The notes: generated by a model from the letters alone, not told the origin. DNA of 64,000 bases from Cyclospora cayetanensis (GCF_002999335.1 NW_020312147.1:434001-498000); one strand, 5' to 3'. Numbered from the stretch's first letter, positions 45,235 through 57,935 are shown. Translations and numbers: made by a program.

Positions 45235-47954
45235 CCCCACTTGATCGCACTGCTAGCCAAATGCTGGTGTATATGAGGATCTGTCGTGGCCATGGGATAT
45301 GTACAGGTACACGGTGGTGCGACTCCACCTATTATAGGTACAGTCTATTAGTCTGCTCTAACTCACTGACATACAACTCTACAATCTGTTTCCATGGCAT
45401 TCAAGCATTCCGCTGGCGATAAAGGCCCTACTGCGATAAGTTTTGGTGCTATTGTGGCGTTCCCAATTAATTGCTGGCAACAGCCACTTTGTCACTTCTA
45501 GCAGTTAATCATCTCAAAGGCCTGCTACCGTAGGTTACGGCGTTATGATGTGTACCGAATCCCTAACCATAAGCGCACCTGCGCGTAAGCTAAGCGAGAC
45601 AATATTTAGGACTGAAATTATTTGTCTGTAGCTATAATTAAGCAAGTTCGTGCAATGCAGCATACGGAGCAACAGAATACAATTGGGGAGTATTGAAATA
45701 ACTAGTGATAATGATACGCAACTCTTCTTGGCTAAGTGTAATGCCTTCTCAATAACTGTTGACACGAATCTTGGGATTTTCAGGCGTGTTCAAAATACGC
45801 TCAGCCAGGGCATGTGAGGTCAGGGGCTGTGCTAGGAAGTGAGTTCTGCTTGCTCCATTCACGACGTCACGCGATGCTACGGGTGGCTCAACACTATTTC
45901 ATTCCGCCATTCATCGTTTCTAAGGCCTCGTGTAATGTCTCTTTCAGTGAGAATGTGCTGCATGCAAATATAATATATGCACATTGCATAGATATTGTGC
46001 ACCACTGGACAAATCGGCATTCGCCAGCTTTAGATCGCCACAGCTGTATTGGAGTGCCCCATGAAGTATCCCGTGCAAATCGTCGTAGTGTTGTGCCGAA
46101 GGCCATCGGCTAATGCACATATCATGGAATCCACTATTGCAGAGGGGCAGGTTATCCACTTTTCGTTGCAGCATCCGAGCGTGTGCGTGCCGCGGGCTAG
46201 AACCCACCAGCTGCGAGTCATATACGAAACCTTGGTTGTTGGCGATGTTTGTGAAGCAGCTTCTGTGGATCCGGCTTTTCGGAATGGGAGTGGGCTTTTG
46301 ATTGCACGGTGGTGAAGTTAAGAACCGTGGGGCAATTAACTGTGCAAAAGCAACAAGAACATTGATTGATCAAGCTCTTACTGCGTAAATTCGAAAATCA
46401 AAGAATGATGTAATATTCCAAGTAGTTTGGAGGAACTTATGCATGAAATAAGGTTAAACTGCACAATCCTTGGAAATATGTTGGTAACTTAATAGGTAGG
46501 AACCGCAATCTTAGCGGCAGCGGCAGGTTGCGCCCGCAAGCCTGGTAGGGAGCATTCTCACCGTCGTACCTTCAAAAAGAAAAGTAGCTTTTCTTTTTGC
46601 TGCACCAGGACAACAAATAATTTGTACCTTTCAACCACTGGTAGTGCTGGATCACTACCTGTGAATTTTCCATGAGAAAAATTCGCAAAGAGGAAGATCT
46701 GACCCGGAGGCAACAGGCGACAGAAATTTTTAGCCATTACCATAACCAGCATACTATGGCGAAAGACAATAAACATACTGTATTTAGAAAGACGGCTCTG
46801 ACTCATGGAAGTAGAAATCGCACAAAAAACTAAACGAGGCCTCAAAATGTGTGGACTAACTGTTCGCGCGCACCAGGGCGCCTTTTTCACCCGCACTACT
46901 GGGCAAGCTTATTGCTAATAGTTGCAGTATAGTAGAGGAGCTAATGATTAAGTCTAGATTCCATCACTATCTTAAAGAGGAAGTCAAAAACCTAGCTTAT
47001 AGCGGTAGGTGTGAGAAACGCAGGTACACGCAACAAGCTTCGAGATAGCGAGGCGCATCAACCCATGCACGTAGCCACACGTGCGTTGTATATTATTTGT
47101 AGTTGAACTACGCTTGGGCTCGCTAGCGCAGAACCGAGGGACTGGGTTAATTTTATTTGCAACTCCAGTTCCTCGCGTTTCACGTGCCATCTGGCCCTCG
47201 TTGTCCGAATGCAGGTTCTAGGTTGTCAATCCACATCTCACGCCACAAGCCACAAGCATACTACCAGAGTCCCCAGAGCATGCCGTGTTAGTGTAATAGT
47301 ATCCTTTGGTAGCTCGAAAACACTGCACTGGCAATAGCTTTCCATGATGCTGCTCTCATCTGCTTTGGCATATTCGGCAGAATAATCGAAAGTTGTCGGT
47401 CTATGGGTACTAAACAGCATCTAAGTGTGGTCCATATCTAATGCCACAAGCCGCACGTAGGCGTTGTTCACGTGCTGTGCCATACCATTAACTATTAAAA
47501 AGCAGTTCCGGACGAAGGGCCACGTGATGTTGGACTCCATCGCCACAAAAGCTGCCCCATTAAAGGCAATTTCCACACCAGAGACCCTCAGGTGAGGCAT
47601 TGCTTACTCTAAAACTCTCGGATGCAGTGGCCGAAACTATGTTGCATCTCCTATAAAGGGGCAGCTGGGACAAATAACTGGTGCGCATGCCGCCACAACG
47701 GTAGTCGCATCCAGCTCGTGTTTTTGTGCGGCAAGCGCCAATCCCATATAATTCCGATCGAAAGGGAACATTGGAGCTGCTTGGAAACTCCACTGAGACC
47801 GTGTAACTTCCAGAGAACAGCTGCACAAGCCGAGGGATAGCTTGCATGGAATCCACGTCGATTCCGAATTGAGTAAAATAGGTCCAGCAATCGCCTTTGT
47901 GTTAGTTCTCTGGTACTGAACGACACCGCTTCGATGCGCTTTGCAGTAAATTTC
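45235..47954. other. No supported gene
   Basis: Long stretch between the coiled-coil gene (+) and the PDI-like gene (-). Both strands carry scattered frames of 60-110 codons, but none has a recognisable domain or joins to a neighbour by phase. Short blocks at 46090-46160 and 47726-47790 look weakly related and may be old repeat fragments. Confidence 0.45.
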
Positions 47955-49208
47955 TTAATCTTTCTTTTTTAGAGATTTTGAAAGCTTTTTCTCCCGACTT
48001 TTTGTTCCTCCGCACATGGCCACGCATAGACAGGTCAACACGGACCCCATAATGCAGCCGAAGCTGAAAAGTAGAAAGAGGGGGATCGGAGACTGAATGA
48101 AGACATCACGTAGCTGATAAACTGCCGACAGGATTTCGCCTTTCATAGTATCGAAGAATGACATCACTGGTGGAATTGGCTGCAGAAGCACCCACAGATG
48201 GGTTGCAGAATCATGCACTGGGGTTAGCATAAAAGTAAATAAACTTTTTCACGGGTTCTTTCGGCCGGGCAGGGGCTCCAAGCTAACCTGGGGAGTGGCT
48301 TCCCTCCAGCCACCTGTCGCAAAAGCGTAGAGCGCATCAACACTGCGCTTGCCCTTGTGTTCGTACATTTGGCCCTACGAACAGCAAAGCACGCACATAC
48401 GGAACCTGAGAGCACATATCTTGGAATGAGTAAATCAAAAAGTGCGAAAGATGATATGCACACCACTCACTAACTGCGTCCCAATGCAGCACTCAACAGA
48501 GAAAATAAACAAATTCTGCCCCTCACGTCTTTTAGAAAAAGTAGAGTAGGAAAGCCCTTTATACCGAAGCGTGTGGCTGTATGTGCGTTCGCCGTGGCGT
48601 CGAGATCTGCAACATTGATTTGCCCTTTCAACATTGACGCCAATTCCTCCCATGCCGGGGTCATGCTACGGCAGTGGCTGCACCACGGGGCGTAGAACTT
48701 CACAAACCAGTCTCCTACAGCATTACCCAAGCCCACAAAGCAATGGAAAGCTTTCCTGTGGATTAGAGTGTTCAGCATACTGTATTCAGTGTCGTACGCA
48801 TAGATACATGCAGATTGGCTCAGTGTGTATAGTTCATAGTGCCCCTATTATATCCATTCACTAGCACTTCGCACTCAAGGGCAAGCCCAAAGTCCCTAAA
48901 ATGGTGCGATTCGGAGCCAAAGACGAACTGTGGGGAGCCAAAATGACCATTATGAGCAAGACAGCTGCACCAGGCTGGGTATTTTGCTGCCGCGCACCTG
49001 AGGTAGAGCCGGTTACTGCCTGAGTCTCCCGTTCAAAATTTGCATCCGTAAGAACCTGAACGTCTTTATTCGAGGGCGCAGCAGGGCTTCCAGACTTCGC
49101 TGCAGGTATAGGAGCCGACGCAGCTGCCGGATGGATGGCGTTCCTGCTGTACTCTTCCCACAATGTGACAGCCGTCACCAAGCACACAACACGCGTCAGA
49201 ATGTTCAT
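47955..49208 (-). CDS. Membrane-anchored thioredoxin/PDI-like protein
   Basis: Four exons in exact phase: 49208-48998, 48714-48527, 48374-48288 and 48179-47955, giving 236 residues. The N-terminus (MNILTRVVCLVTAVTLWEEY) is a signal peptide. A low-complexity Ala/Pro linker leads to VQVLTDANFE, the usual start of a PDI thioredoxin domain. The active site is DWFVKFYAPWCSHCRSM, i.e. W-C-S-H-C. It is followed by VADLDATAN, the cis-proline loop GIKGFPTLLFLK and KDGQMYEHKGKRSVDALYAFA. One transmembrane helix (IPLFLLFSFGCIMGSVLTCL) precedes a short lysine-rich cytosolic tail (KSLKKKD). This is the TMX-type layout: luminal oxidoreductase domain, TM, ER-retention-like basic tail. It should catalyse or proofread disulfides in the ER. 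CSHC replaces the common CGHC. Confidence 0.92.
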
Positions 49209-52200
49209 TTTTAGCAAATTAAAAGAATACTGCATACGTATATCGGAGAAGACAGAGTAGTGCGGGGAAGAGACACGGTAAAATGCAAATGTCTGTTGGC
49301 CGCTTGAACAGGGGAGTGCCAGAACAACACAGCAGCGACGTCGGTCCCACATGCGTTGTACCCGCACGACAAATCGGTTTAGATTGTATGCAATATATGT
49401 GAAAATCGTACTGTTTGTGCTCAAATAAGGAGTTTTATTACCAAGACAGAAATACTTTCAAGCCGTGTACAATACTTTATGAACGCTTCCCCGCAACAAG
49501 CTTACATCCCACCGTGCACCTCTAGTCACTGGACTCTAAAACAAAAGCCTCCATTCACATTGATCTAATACAACCTTTCTGCAATCCAGATATTCAGAGC
49601 TGCATGTGAGGAGATATGAATAGCAGGATCCTGCAGGTATCGAGGCGGGCTCCTGGAATGCAGCTCATGCTGCTGACCGTTACGAGCTAGTTACACTTTA
49701 ACACCTTCTGTTACTCGAGTTATATCAAAAACCATCTGTATATGGTGGGTAATTGGCTTGTCTGCTCTTATTTCGAATTAATTGCAGACTACTGTCATCT
49801 TGATACAGACATATGGGATGCTGCGTACATGTGTGCTAAATGCTATTTGCAACAAGCCGCGAATGTTTGGAGTGCTTACATGGTGCAGCAACCCGCATCG
49901 CACCTGTGCCCTTTCCTCTTATTTCGTTAGGGCCGAAGGCAGGGGAGGAAATAAATTTTTCCGGGGAGCAATGAATGATTTTTAAATGTTGCATAGGTAT
50001 TGGATTTGGTCTTCCTAGGGGGCTCTACGATCGAGCACTTGGTGGAACCACACAATACGGCGAAGCTGCTTTGTGCTCATCCATTCGATGTGAATGCAAT
50101 AAGATATCAGGTTGCTCTGCAACTGTAGCCCGTCACAACTCTCCCCACACTGGAAAACACACATCTTCATGTTCTGTACATGTCCTGCGAGGCTAACTGC
50201 ATGCAGGACAGCCTACGACTTCCTGCCCTATCTCTACTCTTCAGGCGCGTAAAAACGCGGAAAGTGCATAGATGAAAAAAACAAATGTATGCATGAGCCA
50301 CTAAAGTGAAACCTCTGAAAAACGGAGCACGAACTTACCAATAACGAACGAGTGACCAAACCAAAGCGACCGCAGCGGCTGGCTATCTTGGGTCGAACGC
50401 CTAAATGTGTGCGCCTCCTGCTACCACACAACACAAAACCAGTAAATTGTGCAAAGCGAATTGAAGTACACATTAGTTCAGCAGTGTCTCGAAGACTCGG
50501 AATGAAGGTCTGCATGCACATACGGACGATGCATACAACACTGTCAATTTTATGCCATAAAGGCAGCGAAAGGAAGAATGTAGAGACACCATACCTGAGA
50601 CCGCTTGCCCACAATACTGGCTGCAGAGACCACCTTGAGGATGAACAGTAAATTAAAAGGGAGAACCCATTCACCATGGTAAGTATTTGAGGCCGAACAT
50701 GCGCTAGGAAACGACAATCACCAACGAACGTGAGGAATACCATCCATGGTAGCTAGCGCTGTTAGAAAAAAAACATAGCTGCAAAACCTCGCACTTAAGA
50801 AAAGCCCGCAGCTGTTCTTCCCTCAGCCCAGGCACACCACGGCAGGGTATGTTTCTAGAAATGGGGCGTCACAGTTTAGCAGTTGGCACTTTGTCCCCCA
50901 CTGGTTACATGTACTTGGGAAGTAGAAAATAAGTAAATGATAGTTTTTTCTGTTTATATCCTTTTTTTTAGAGTAACCTTCGCTCAACACTACAAGAACC
51001 CATGTGTGCGCTGGATGCTACGTGCAGCGAGTTATGAATGCTCAAAATGCGAAAAGGAAACAACAGGTCACACCTTAGCCCTTCCTCTCAACTTGTCAGG
51101 GTCTCTGATGGTAGCAAACAAGAGAATATAGCTCCTTTGGAAAACACTAGATATCCCTCTATCAAGTATTCAATAAGTCTGCGGTTACATGCCCCCTATA
51201 GAGACCCTAGTCATGGCGATGCAGTCTTGGAAGTGGCGAATGGGTGGGAGCTCTTTTGCAGTCCGTGTACAACGCCTCCCGGGATAGCTAAGGATTCCAA
51301 ATATCTGTTTTTTGCAGTATTGGAGGTCTGTTGGGGGAATGTGTATCAGTCTGAGTTGGTTCGGGGCACTTCCTACTACATTAGCCTTTGATCAAAACGT
51401 ATTTAAGGTTCGACTGTGTAGTTCGGCCGTTTGTACATGGTATTCTATGCAGAGTAATTTGTGCAATACCAAAGGAGTTGCTTTACATTATGGTATGCTA
51501 GTTGCAGTGTGAAGCTGTGTATGAACAATCCAATTGCTGAACAAGTACAAGAAAGCGCACCTTTGCTCTCCGTGTTCACTTTTGCCTCAGACACCCATGC
51601 GTGAATGCAGGGAAAAGGAGAGCTCTTTTAGAGGGATGCCTCGAAGCTTTTGATTATGTTTCTACTGACTTTGGATTCACGTCTCTCCCTGGGAAAGCTT
51701 TTGGTGGAGAGTTTAAGGCTAAAATGAGGCCTATTGTGACTACTCACAAGTTATACAATGGCTATTCAGCATATAGGCATACATAGCATATCACCATTGC
51801 GAGGACATTGGCATGCCTCACGCATGAGATAGTCCAAGGAGGTTATAAATAGGGGTTTTGTTGCATGTAAGCTCACCCTTACAATCTAGCACAATGGCAA
51901 CTTAGCAGCGATTCGGGCTTCTACTGGCACAAGCATGCATTCAAAAAGCCATGTCTTGTAGATTCAGAAGCATCAATGGCTGAAAAAACCTGGGAAGGGC
52001 TACTGGCACCATGTTATGCAGTCCGTGCTTTGTATCTAGGGCAAAATAGCTCCGGTTTTGAAGAAAAAACACTACAGCGGGAATTACGCCCCTTCTTGAA
52101 GGGGCCTGTTTCCGAAGGAATATGACATAAATCCGGGAATTTGCACGCACTTTCGCCCGACATATGGAGAAAGTGTTAAACTTAGTAGACATGCAAAAGA

Positions 52201-52705
52201 GTGTTGCTTTAACCTGAATGGCACGGCGCCGCAAATTCAGGGTTCTGAGTTCGTCAAGGGGGCCCCAGGGGCCCCATCCCGTTGCTGTTTTCCTGATCGT
52301 TGTTCTGCAAAGTATAAACCCCGAAATTTCACGTGTGCAAGAGAACGCGAAAGTTAATACCGTTTTGTCCTGCTTGTTATAGAAGTAGTGCCCTCGTTGA
52401 CTGCGGCGAAAAGTGGTTCCTCTAAGGATAACCCAAAACTTTGGGGGGAAAATAAATTGAACAACATTACTGTCTTGCCCCCAAATTTCCACTTCAGTCC
52501 AAATTTCAGGCTTTTTATGCATGTGAAAGCAATAGCAAGCGCACAGGGGTTGCATTCTAGCCGTACATCTGTTGGATATTGACATACACATATACCTCGT
52601 TTGCCTGCATCAGGGCTCGACGAGCGAATCCAGTAAAAAAGAATACTTTACCCATGCACAATCCTGACAGAGACATGGGCGAGCGCTGATTTCTTTTCTC
52701 CTTCA
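49209..52705. other. No supported gene
   Basis: About 3.5 kb between two secretory-pathway genes. It should hold the promoters of the PDI-like gene (-) and of OST3/6 (+). The longest frame, 51941-52591 (-, 216 codons), has no domain, no splice partner and mixed composition; I regard it as chance or an old repeat. Nothing else stands out. Confidence 0.5.
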
Positions 52706-54827
52706 ATGATGCGGCAGGCACTCCCTCTGGTGTTGTTTTCCCTTACCTTCTTCTGGGGAAGAGCATCATCAACAGCTTCTGCAGGCGAACCCGATGGCAT
52801 TATACCAACACAGAGGAGCCCAGGAGCCCCAACTGCTCCAGATAATTCGAGTCCCCAGCCCACTGGAGCACAAACGGGAAAGAAAGCACAGACCAAGACT
52901 GGCTTGGAGAACAACGAAGAACATGAGCCAGTACTCGTGTCTGCAGGCAGTGCACACAAGCCTTTTCTTGGGCGATTTAGTTCAACAATTGCTCTACAGG
53001 ACTTTATGCATGCTCGTCAGGCATCTGTTGACGGCTTGGTGGCGCTGCAGTACAGCGTGTACCTGACCCATGCGTTAATCCTCTCCAGCGCAGAAATGGC
53101 AGCTCACGACTTGAAGCGAATGCCGCTGCACCGTTTCGGTGCACCCTTAACACCGGACCAGGTGGTTGAGGTACCTTTAAGCACTGTGGGTGGCCTTCGC
53201 CCGTTTCATCTGTTTGTGCTTTTCACTTTTGTTGAGGGTCACACTGAGGGAGTTGCAGAGCAGCTCAGCAAACAGTGTAAAGACTGCGCTGCGGCCATAA
53301 AGACGTTCCGCAAAGTGTCAAAAGCCTACAAGCTTTCGGGTAAGCTTGGTATCCCTAGTTCTATCTTTCTTCGTTCTTGTATTTCTGCCCTTCGGCAGCA
53401 CCAATCACCCAGGCCCCTATTGCATGTTCGAGAGGTCATTAGTGGGTGGTTCCTTTGTTGTTCAGTATCTTTTCGTTTGTGTGCTTATATGGTCTTTTTT
53501 TAGATTCAGAGCCTGGTAACGACGACCTTTTCCCTGTTATATTTGGTGTTGTCAATGTGGGCACACGGGATGGTGCGGCAATTTCGGCTATTCATCCTGC
53601 AATGCAGCTTCCCGTAGCTCTATACTTGCCGCCAACGTTTTCTTCTAGCGTTGAAAACCGCAGAGACAGGAGCTCTTCGAGCTCAGGTGTATCGACAACT
53701 GTGGCGGCGGAAGATAAAGCGGTCGAGGCAGAAGTGGACAGGGGCAGTCTGCATGTTGCACTTCATAAAATAACTTCTGCCGAGTTTTTTACTGAGACTC
53801 TTGGGGAATGGGAAGAAGACGCGGTGCTACGCGACCTTTTGCTGCAACAACAAAAGCAGGGAATCCATGGGAAGGTCCATTTCTTCTCCGTCCCGCAAAA
53901 CCACCTTTTGCTCCTCCAACGCCGCAAAAATGAAGCATCTCCTGAACAGAAACTGCTGGAATGGGTCAATGCCCACACAAGCAGGCATGTTTCAACTTTC
54001 TGATTCTCGATATCCCGCTGAAAGATATTCGCATTCTTTAGCAGGTCCAAGTCTGGCCATCAGTGCACTCATCAAGTATCTGCCCAGAAAATCACTTCGG
54101 GGCTTACACAGAGAGGATCAGTTTTGTTGAAGAACCCGCTCCGCATGTTGCTGTCTGTGCCTGCAGACGCGTAACCTATGTGAATGGCACAGAGCAGCCA
54201 CAAGGCCAACAAGACTGGGGAATTGTACTTCTGCCTTTGGTGCCTCCTGTGTTAGTGTTGCTGTGGTGGGTTGTGAGTCGCGCGGTGTCACTGCTTCGCC
54301 GGAACAAGTGGCTGATTCCTGTTGGAGGAGTTGTGGCGTACACCATGTGTAGCGGAGGTATGGTCTTTAGCATAATTCATTCGGTGCCTTTTATGGGGTA
54401 CGATGAGATAGGCATGCGGTATGTGTTGCTGGCCCCAACGTCAAGGGCACAGTACCTCTTAGAAGGCCTGCTGATTTCGTCCTGCTCTACGCTGGCGTCC
54501 CTCGCTGCCCTGGGCCTCCTGAGAACCCCTTACCTAGCAAAAACAGCCGTATGCAGCCCCTCTACTGATAAGGGTGAAACTGGATGTAGCGTCATTAGCA
54601 CATCAAACGGCTCCCAAGAGATGGGTAGAGGCGCAACTGGGGTAGACAGGTGGCAATGGTACGTTGTTCTTGCGTCATTTACCCTGTTGGTATCGCTTTT
54701 TGTACTATGCGCTGGGTTTGTCATGCAAAGTTACAGAAGCAAATCTGTCTGGTACTCTCCCACTTTCTGGCCCAGTCCCCACCTACCGACGGGTCCTCTT
54801 AGAAGGGACTGGGGCAACGCATTTTGA
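52706..54827 (+). CDS. Oligosaccharyltransferase subunit OST3/OST6
   Basis: Three exons in phase: 52706-53339 (GTAAGC donor), 53504-53988 and 54045-54827, giving 633 residues; the second intron is only 56 bases. The N-terminus (MMRQALPLVLFSLTFFWGRA) is a signal peptide. A thioredoxin-like domain includes RPFHLFVLFTFVE and a C-x-x-C active site (SKQCKDCAAAI), as in Ost3/Ost6/TUSC3. Later landmarks are FGVVNVGTRDG and LLEWVNAHTSRHV. Four C-terminal membrane helices follow: WGIVLLPLVPPVLVLLWWVV, LIPVGGVVAYTMCSGGMVFS, YLLEGLLISSCSTLASLAAL and YVVLASFTLLVSLFVLCAGF, with the family tail YRSKSVWYSPTFWP. The complex transfers N-glycans in the ER; Ost3/6 uses its CxxC to hold cysteine-bearing substrates. 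At 633 residues it is nearly twice the usual ~330-350, because of a long N-terminal Pro/Gln linker and a low-complexity Ser/Glu insertion (about 53640-53740). Confidence 0.88.
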
Positions 54828-55854
54828 ACAAAGTTTATTTTCAAACAACGGGACAGGAGAGGCAGTTTCTTGTTTTTGTAAAGTAGATTTAAACGAGTAA
54901 TCCGTTATTCCAGCAAAATCGCATGCGTGGTGCTTACGGGACGTGAAAAGGGGCACGTGAGTGCCTTGCACTGGTCGTCGCCAGGTCTGGCTGTTGGTAT
55001 TGCTGCTCTGCATGATCCTCATGGATCAGAAGGAATCTGTTGTATATGCAGGCGTTAGTTTCCCCTGAAACTTCCTGCCACGAACTGTAGAAATTGCAGT
55101 TTTCGGCAGAGCACAGTCAAACGGCAATGAATAAACGTTTACTCCTGAGTAATGTGGCTTCCCCTGCATCTAACAGTTCTGCGTAAAGTTGGATCCGCTC
55201 AAGATAACGTACCGATCCTAGTCCTTCCATGCACAACGCACAGGCCACTGAAACTCCACTAGACCCTGCAAGATGTTTGTCCCACAGTCGCTCCTTCCCA
55301 ATGTGGCTTACGAGGCGGGGCTGATTGACTGGAAAACTCATTTGAGCAGGAAAATATTTCAAGTTGAATTTGGAGCCTTCAGCGTTGTTTTGGGTCACGG
55401 GCTTCTGGTCTAGCGGGCTGAGATGCCCTCCCGCATCTTCTACGCTAGTAATGCAAGACATACGAATGGAGTAATTGACTTGCCTCTTCGTAAATCTTAT
55501 TTCCTGCATAGCCGTGTTGACTCAATACAACTTTACGCAATGTCGTGTGCCTCTGCACTCGAAGCTGTGTGCAACTAGGTCTAAATGTTCGGAATGCCCA
55601 CAATGTGGGCAACTACGAGCACCCTACCTGCCCCTTTGCGCTGGTGTCGGGTACTACGAGGGTCGCGGGCAGAAGAAGAAAGAAGCTTTTCCATAAAGCA
55701 CTCAGAAACTTTCTACTACGTGTGTATTGAGTCTGGATTAAAAATGTTGCCCTACGGGAACAGATGAAGCGTGGCATGTGCTCACATGCACCTGTTGTCA
55801 TTCAACCTCTTTGTTGTCAATTTGCGTGGACCCTCGTCCACGCCAACCTGAGAT
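54828..55854. other. Intergenic; contains dispersed repeat copy 2
   Basis: Lies between the stop of OST3/6 (+) and the stop of FCF1 (-), so it holds both 3' UTRs. The only notable element is the repeat at 55545-55680. The minus frame 55117-55509 has no recognised domain. Confidence 0.5.
55545..55680 (+). repeat. Dispersed repeat, copy 2
   Basis: This block resembles 61300-61400: both read, in one frame, QLRAPYLPL, preceded by a tract with Cys/Ser codons and followed by a glycine-rich G-x-G-(Q/R) stretch. At DNA level the core 'accctacctgcccct' is identical. The copy at 5211-5345 is more diverged. Confidence 0.5.
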
Positions 55855-57507
55855 TTACAATTTCGGGATAGCCGACTTCGCGGCAGGGAGAGCTGTAATT
55901 GCTTCTGGAAGTCTCTCAACTGCGAAAGTCCGTCCCTTTAGATATACAATCGGAACTCCGGGAATTTTGCGGATGCGGCGCTTCAGGTCTTTGTCGTTTG
56001 TGGCCACCAGGTAACACTTGTGCTGCAAGCAATCCGTCGCGATAAAATTGCCGCAGTCATTAGTTTTCATTGATATATAACTACGAGCAGCAAATGAGAC
56101 AAATAGATCATTGTGCTTGAATAATCGTAGAGGGTTGGTTTGTCAGGTTAGCTCCTCTTCAATCAAATGGCTGACAGTGAGCCAAATCGAATCTACGCCT
56201 CATCCCCAATCAGCGCAGTTCTGAATACCGTCACCTTTGACTGTCCGACAGTAGCTAGTCGCTCGACGTAAAAAAGAAAAGCAAGAAAGAAGAAGAATAT
56301 GTATACGGTAGCTTACTTCTGTGACTCGCTGCACAATGCAGTCATCAGCGTATGTGCCAGCGTGGAGACACTTGAGGCGTTTAATCCGTGGGTCCTTTGC
56401 CAAATGAAGCGCTAGACGGTATCGGTGACCCAATTTCTCTAGCTCAGCAATCACGCAGTCCGTCACGCAAACATCACCTGAGATAAAGAGAAAACACATT
56501 GTCTATGCCAAAGAATGACTTTTATGACTATTCCCGGAAATCAAGCTCGCTTAAGTCTCAGACGGCGACCACCAAAGGATTTCATCGCTGTCAGACACCG
56601 AGGATCGCTCTAAATTGTGTGAATTTTGCCAATGATAAACATTACACTGTTACTTCTTTCTCACATTTGGCCACAAGACAAGTAATGAGGCCCTGTAGAA
56701 CATCTTGTTTCGTTTGAATGGCTCCATTTATAAAGTTAGTGTCAACCAACACCTGATAGGGTGGCACTAGGTTAGTGTTGTAACTAAAGAACTGTGCTGG
56801 GTTGTGCTGCACGCTGCGAACAAAGCAGAACAGCACAGCAAATATCTGGGCCTTAACGAACCTCTAAAATACCTCTATCTGAATGGGAAGGCGGTCGTAT
56901 GAAAGCCGCAAACCTTGTAGACAGCCGACAGCAACTGGAAGTAAATCTTGGGAAGTCGAGAGGCGTGGAATCAGCTGCATTCATAACTTTCAATAAAGAC
57001 GCACTGTTCTTTCAGAATGGCCTCTCTCTCTTTTAGCTTTTTTTGTTTCTTCTCTTCCTTCTTCTGCCTAAAGCATTGAAAATGCAGTTTAGCCACAAAG
57101 GTGGATAGCGCTATGGCTAACAAACAATCAACACTGAGGGTACATTCATGTTGCCACAACGTGTACATGCTGAGATTCACGTTGATAGTTGCAAACGGAC
57201 GTTCGCATACGGGTATCATCAGCGTATGTAGCAAGGCAATTCAGTAGAGGGTCAACAGCTGTTGCCGTGCCTGCTCACAGTCGTTGGTCCTTCGGGTTAA
57301 TGGTGCGTTTTACTGCGGCAAACTTTCGGGTCTTCTTTGCCTTTCCCTGAGCATTAAACGCAACCGACGAACTCAGTCTCTTATTCCGTGTACATGAAAG
57401 CGCAAACAGAACAGGCCACCTGATCTATCTCTCCCTACTGCTTCGCCTTTCCGCTTAAGATCTCCGAATGCCCATACAGCGTCAGCCGCAAGGCTTTTGC
57501 TTACCAT
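55855..57507 (-). CDS. FCF1: rRNA-processing protein FCF1 (PIN domain)
   Basis: Six exons join in exact phase: 57507-57505, 57346-57279, 57067-57005, 56813-56665, 56477-56317 and 56022-55855 (stop), giving 203 residues, close to the ~198 of yeast and human Fcf1. The N-terminus [20 protein letters not shown] is a near match to the conserved basic start of the family. The PIN domain follows: [20 protein letters not shown] (first Asp), [14 protein letters not shown] (Glu), [12 protein letters not shown] (Asp-Asp) and [19 protein letters not shown], then [12 protein letters not shown]. Fcf1 is a nucleolar SSU-processome component needed for early pre-rRNA cleavages at A0, A1 and A2; the acidic PIN residues are all kept. 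The first coding exon is just the ATG, followed directly by a GTAAGC donor, in a good start context (gccATGG). Confidence 0.96.
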
Positions 57508-57935
57508 GGCGACAAATGAGAATGTGGCATGCACACGCTGCCAATGTTAACTGGAAGGAAACAAACCGAGTGAGTAGGGCAGCTGAGGTCAGGGTCCGTT
57601 TCAGGGACAGTTTCCTCGCAAACGCCGCTACTGCTGCCGCTCAAGCTGGGAATGAACAGAGAGGAAGAGCTTTGGGGTCCTTTACATCCCAAGTAGGAAG
57701 AGAAGCTGCCCTGTGCAGAGCAGGGGGCCCCACGCGTCGAAACAACGAACGATCTACCAGCCAAAGAAGGTGATATGTTCTTTGTTTAGCTTGTAATAAA
57801 GGTGAAAAGCGTTCAAGATTATGTGCTTTTGGGCACACTTTCTGTCACAAGCTTTCTCTGCAAGAGATGCAAATGGTACCCAGAATCGAGGACCCATCGG
57901 GGCCGTCACAGACTACTGGACGAAATATTGTATGA
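57506..57935 (+). CDS. Possible small Cys/His-rich protein, divergent from FCF1
   Basis: ATG 57506 (ccATGg) opens a short frame, [14 protein letters not shown], whose tail can splice at GTTAAC. A later open segment (57789-57935, after TTTAG) reads CNKGEKRSRLCAFGHTFCHK and then a polar tail to TGA. Splicing the first donor to the 57789 acceptor keeps the frame and gives a C-x-x-C ... C ... C-x-x-x-H-x-x-C pattern, as in small zinc-binding proteins. An Ala/Arg-rich open segment (57590-57770) may be an intervening exon. No family is recognised. The start overlaps the FCF1 start on the other strand, which makes it doubtful that both are used as annotated. Confidence 0.25.

Noticed and set aside
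45700..47900. Possible retroelement protease or minus-strand gene
   Set aside because: Only faint block similarity between two sites and no family motif such as D-(S/T)-G; not supportable by eye.
51941..52591. 216-codon minus-strand frame
   Set aside because: No domain, no signal or coil pattern, no splice-phase partner and no resemblance to the retroelement family. Too weak to call a gene.
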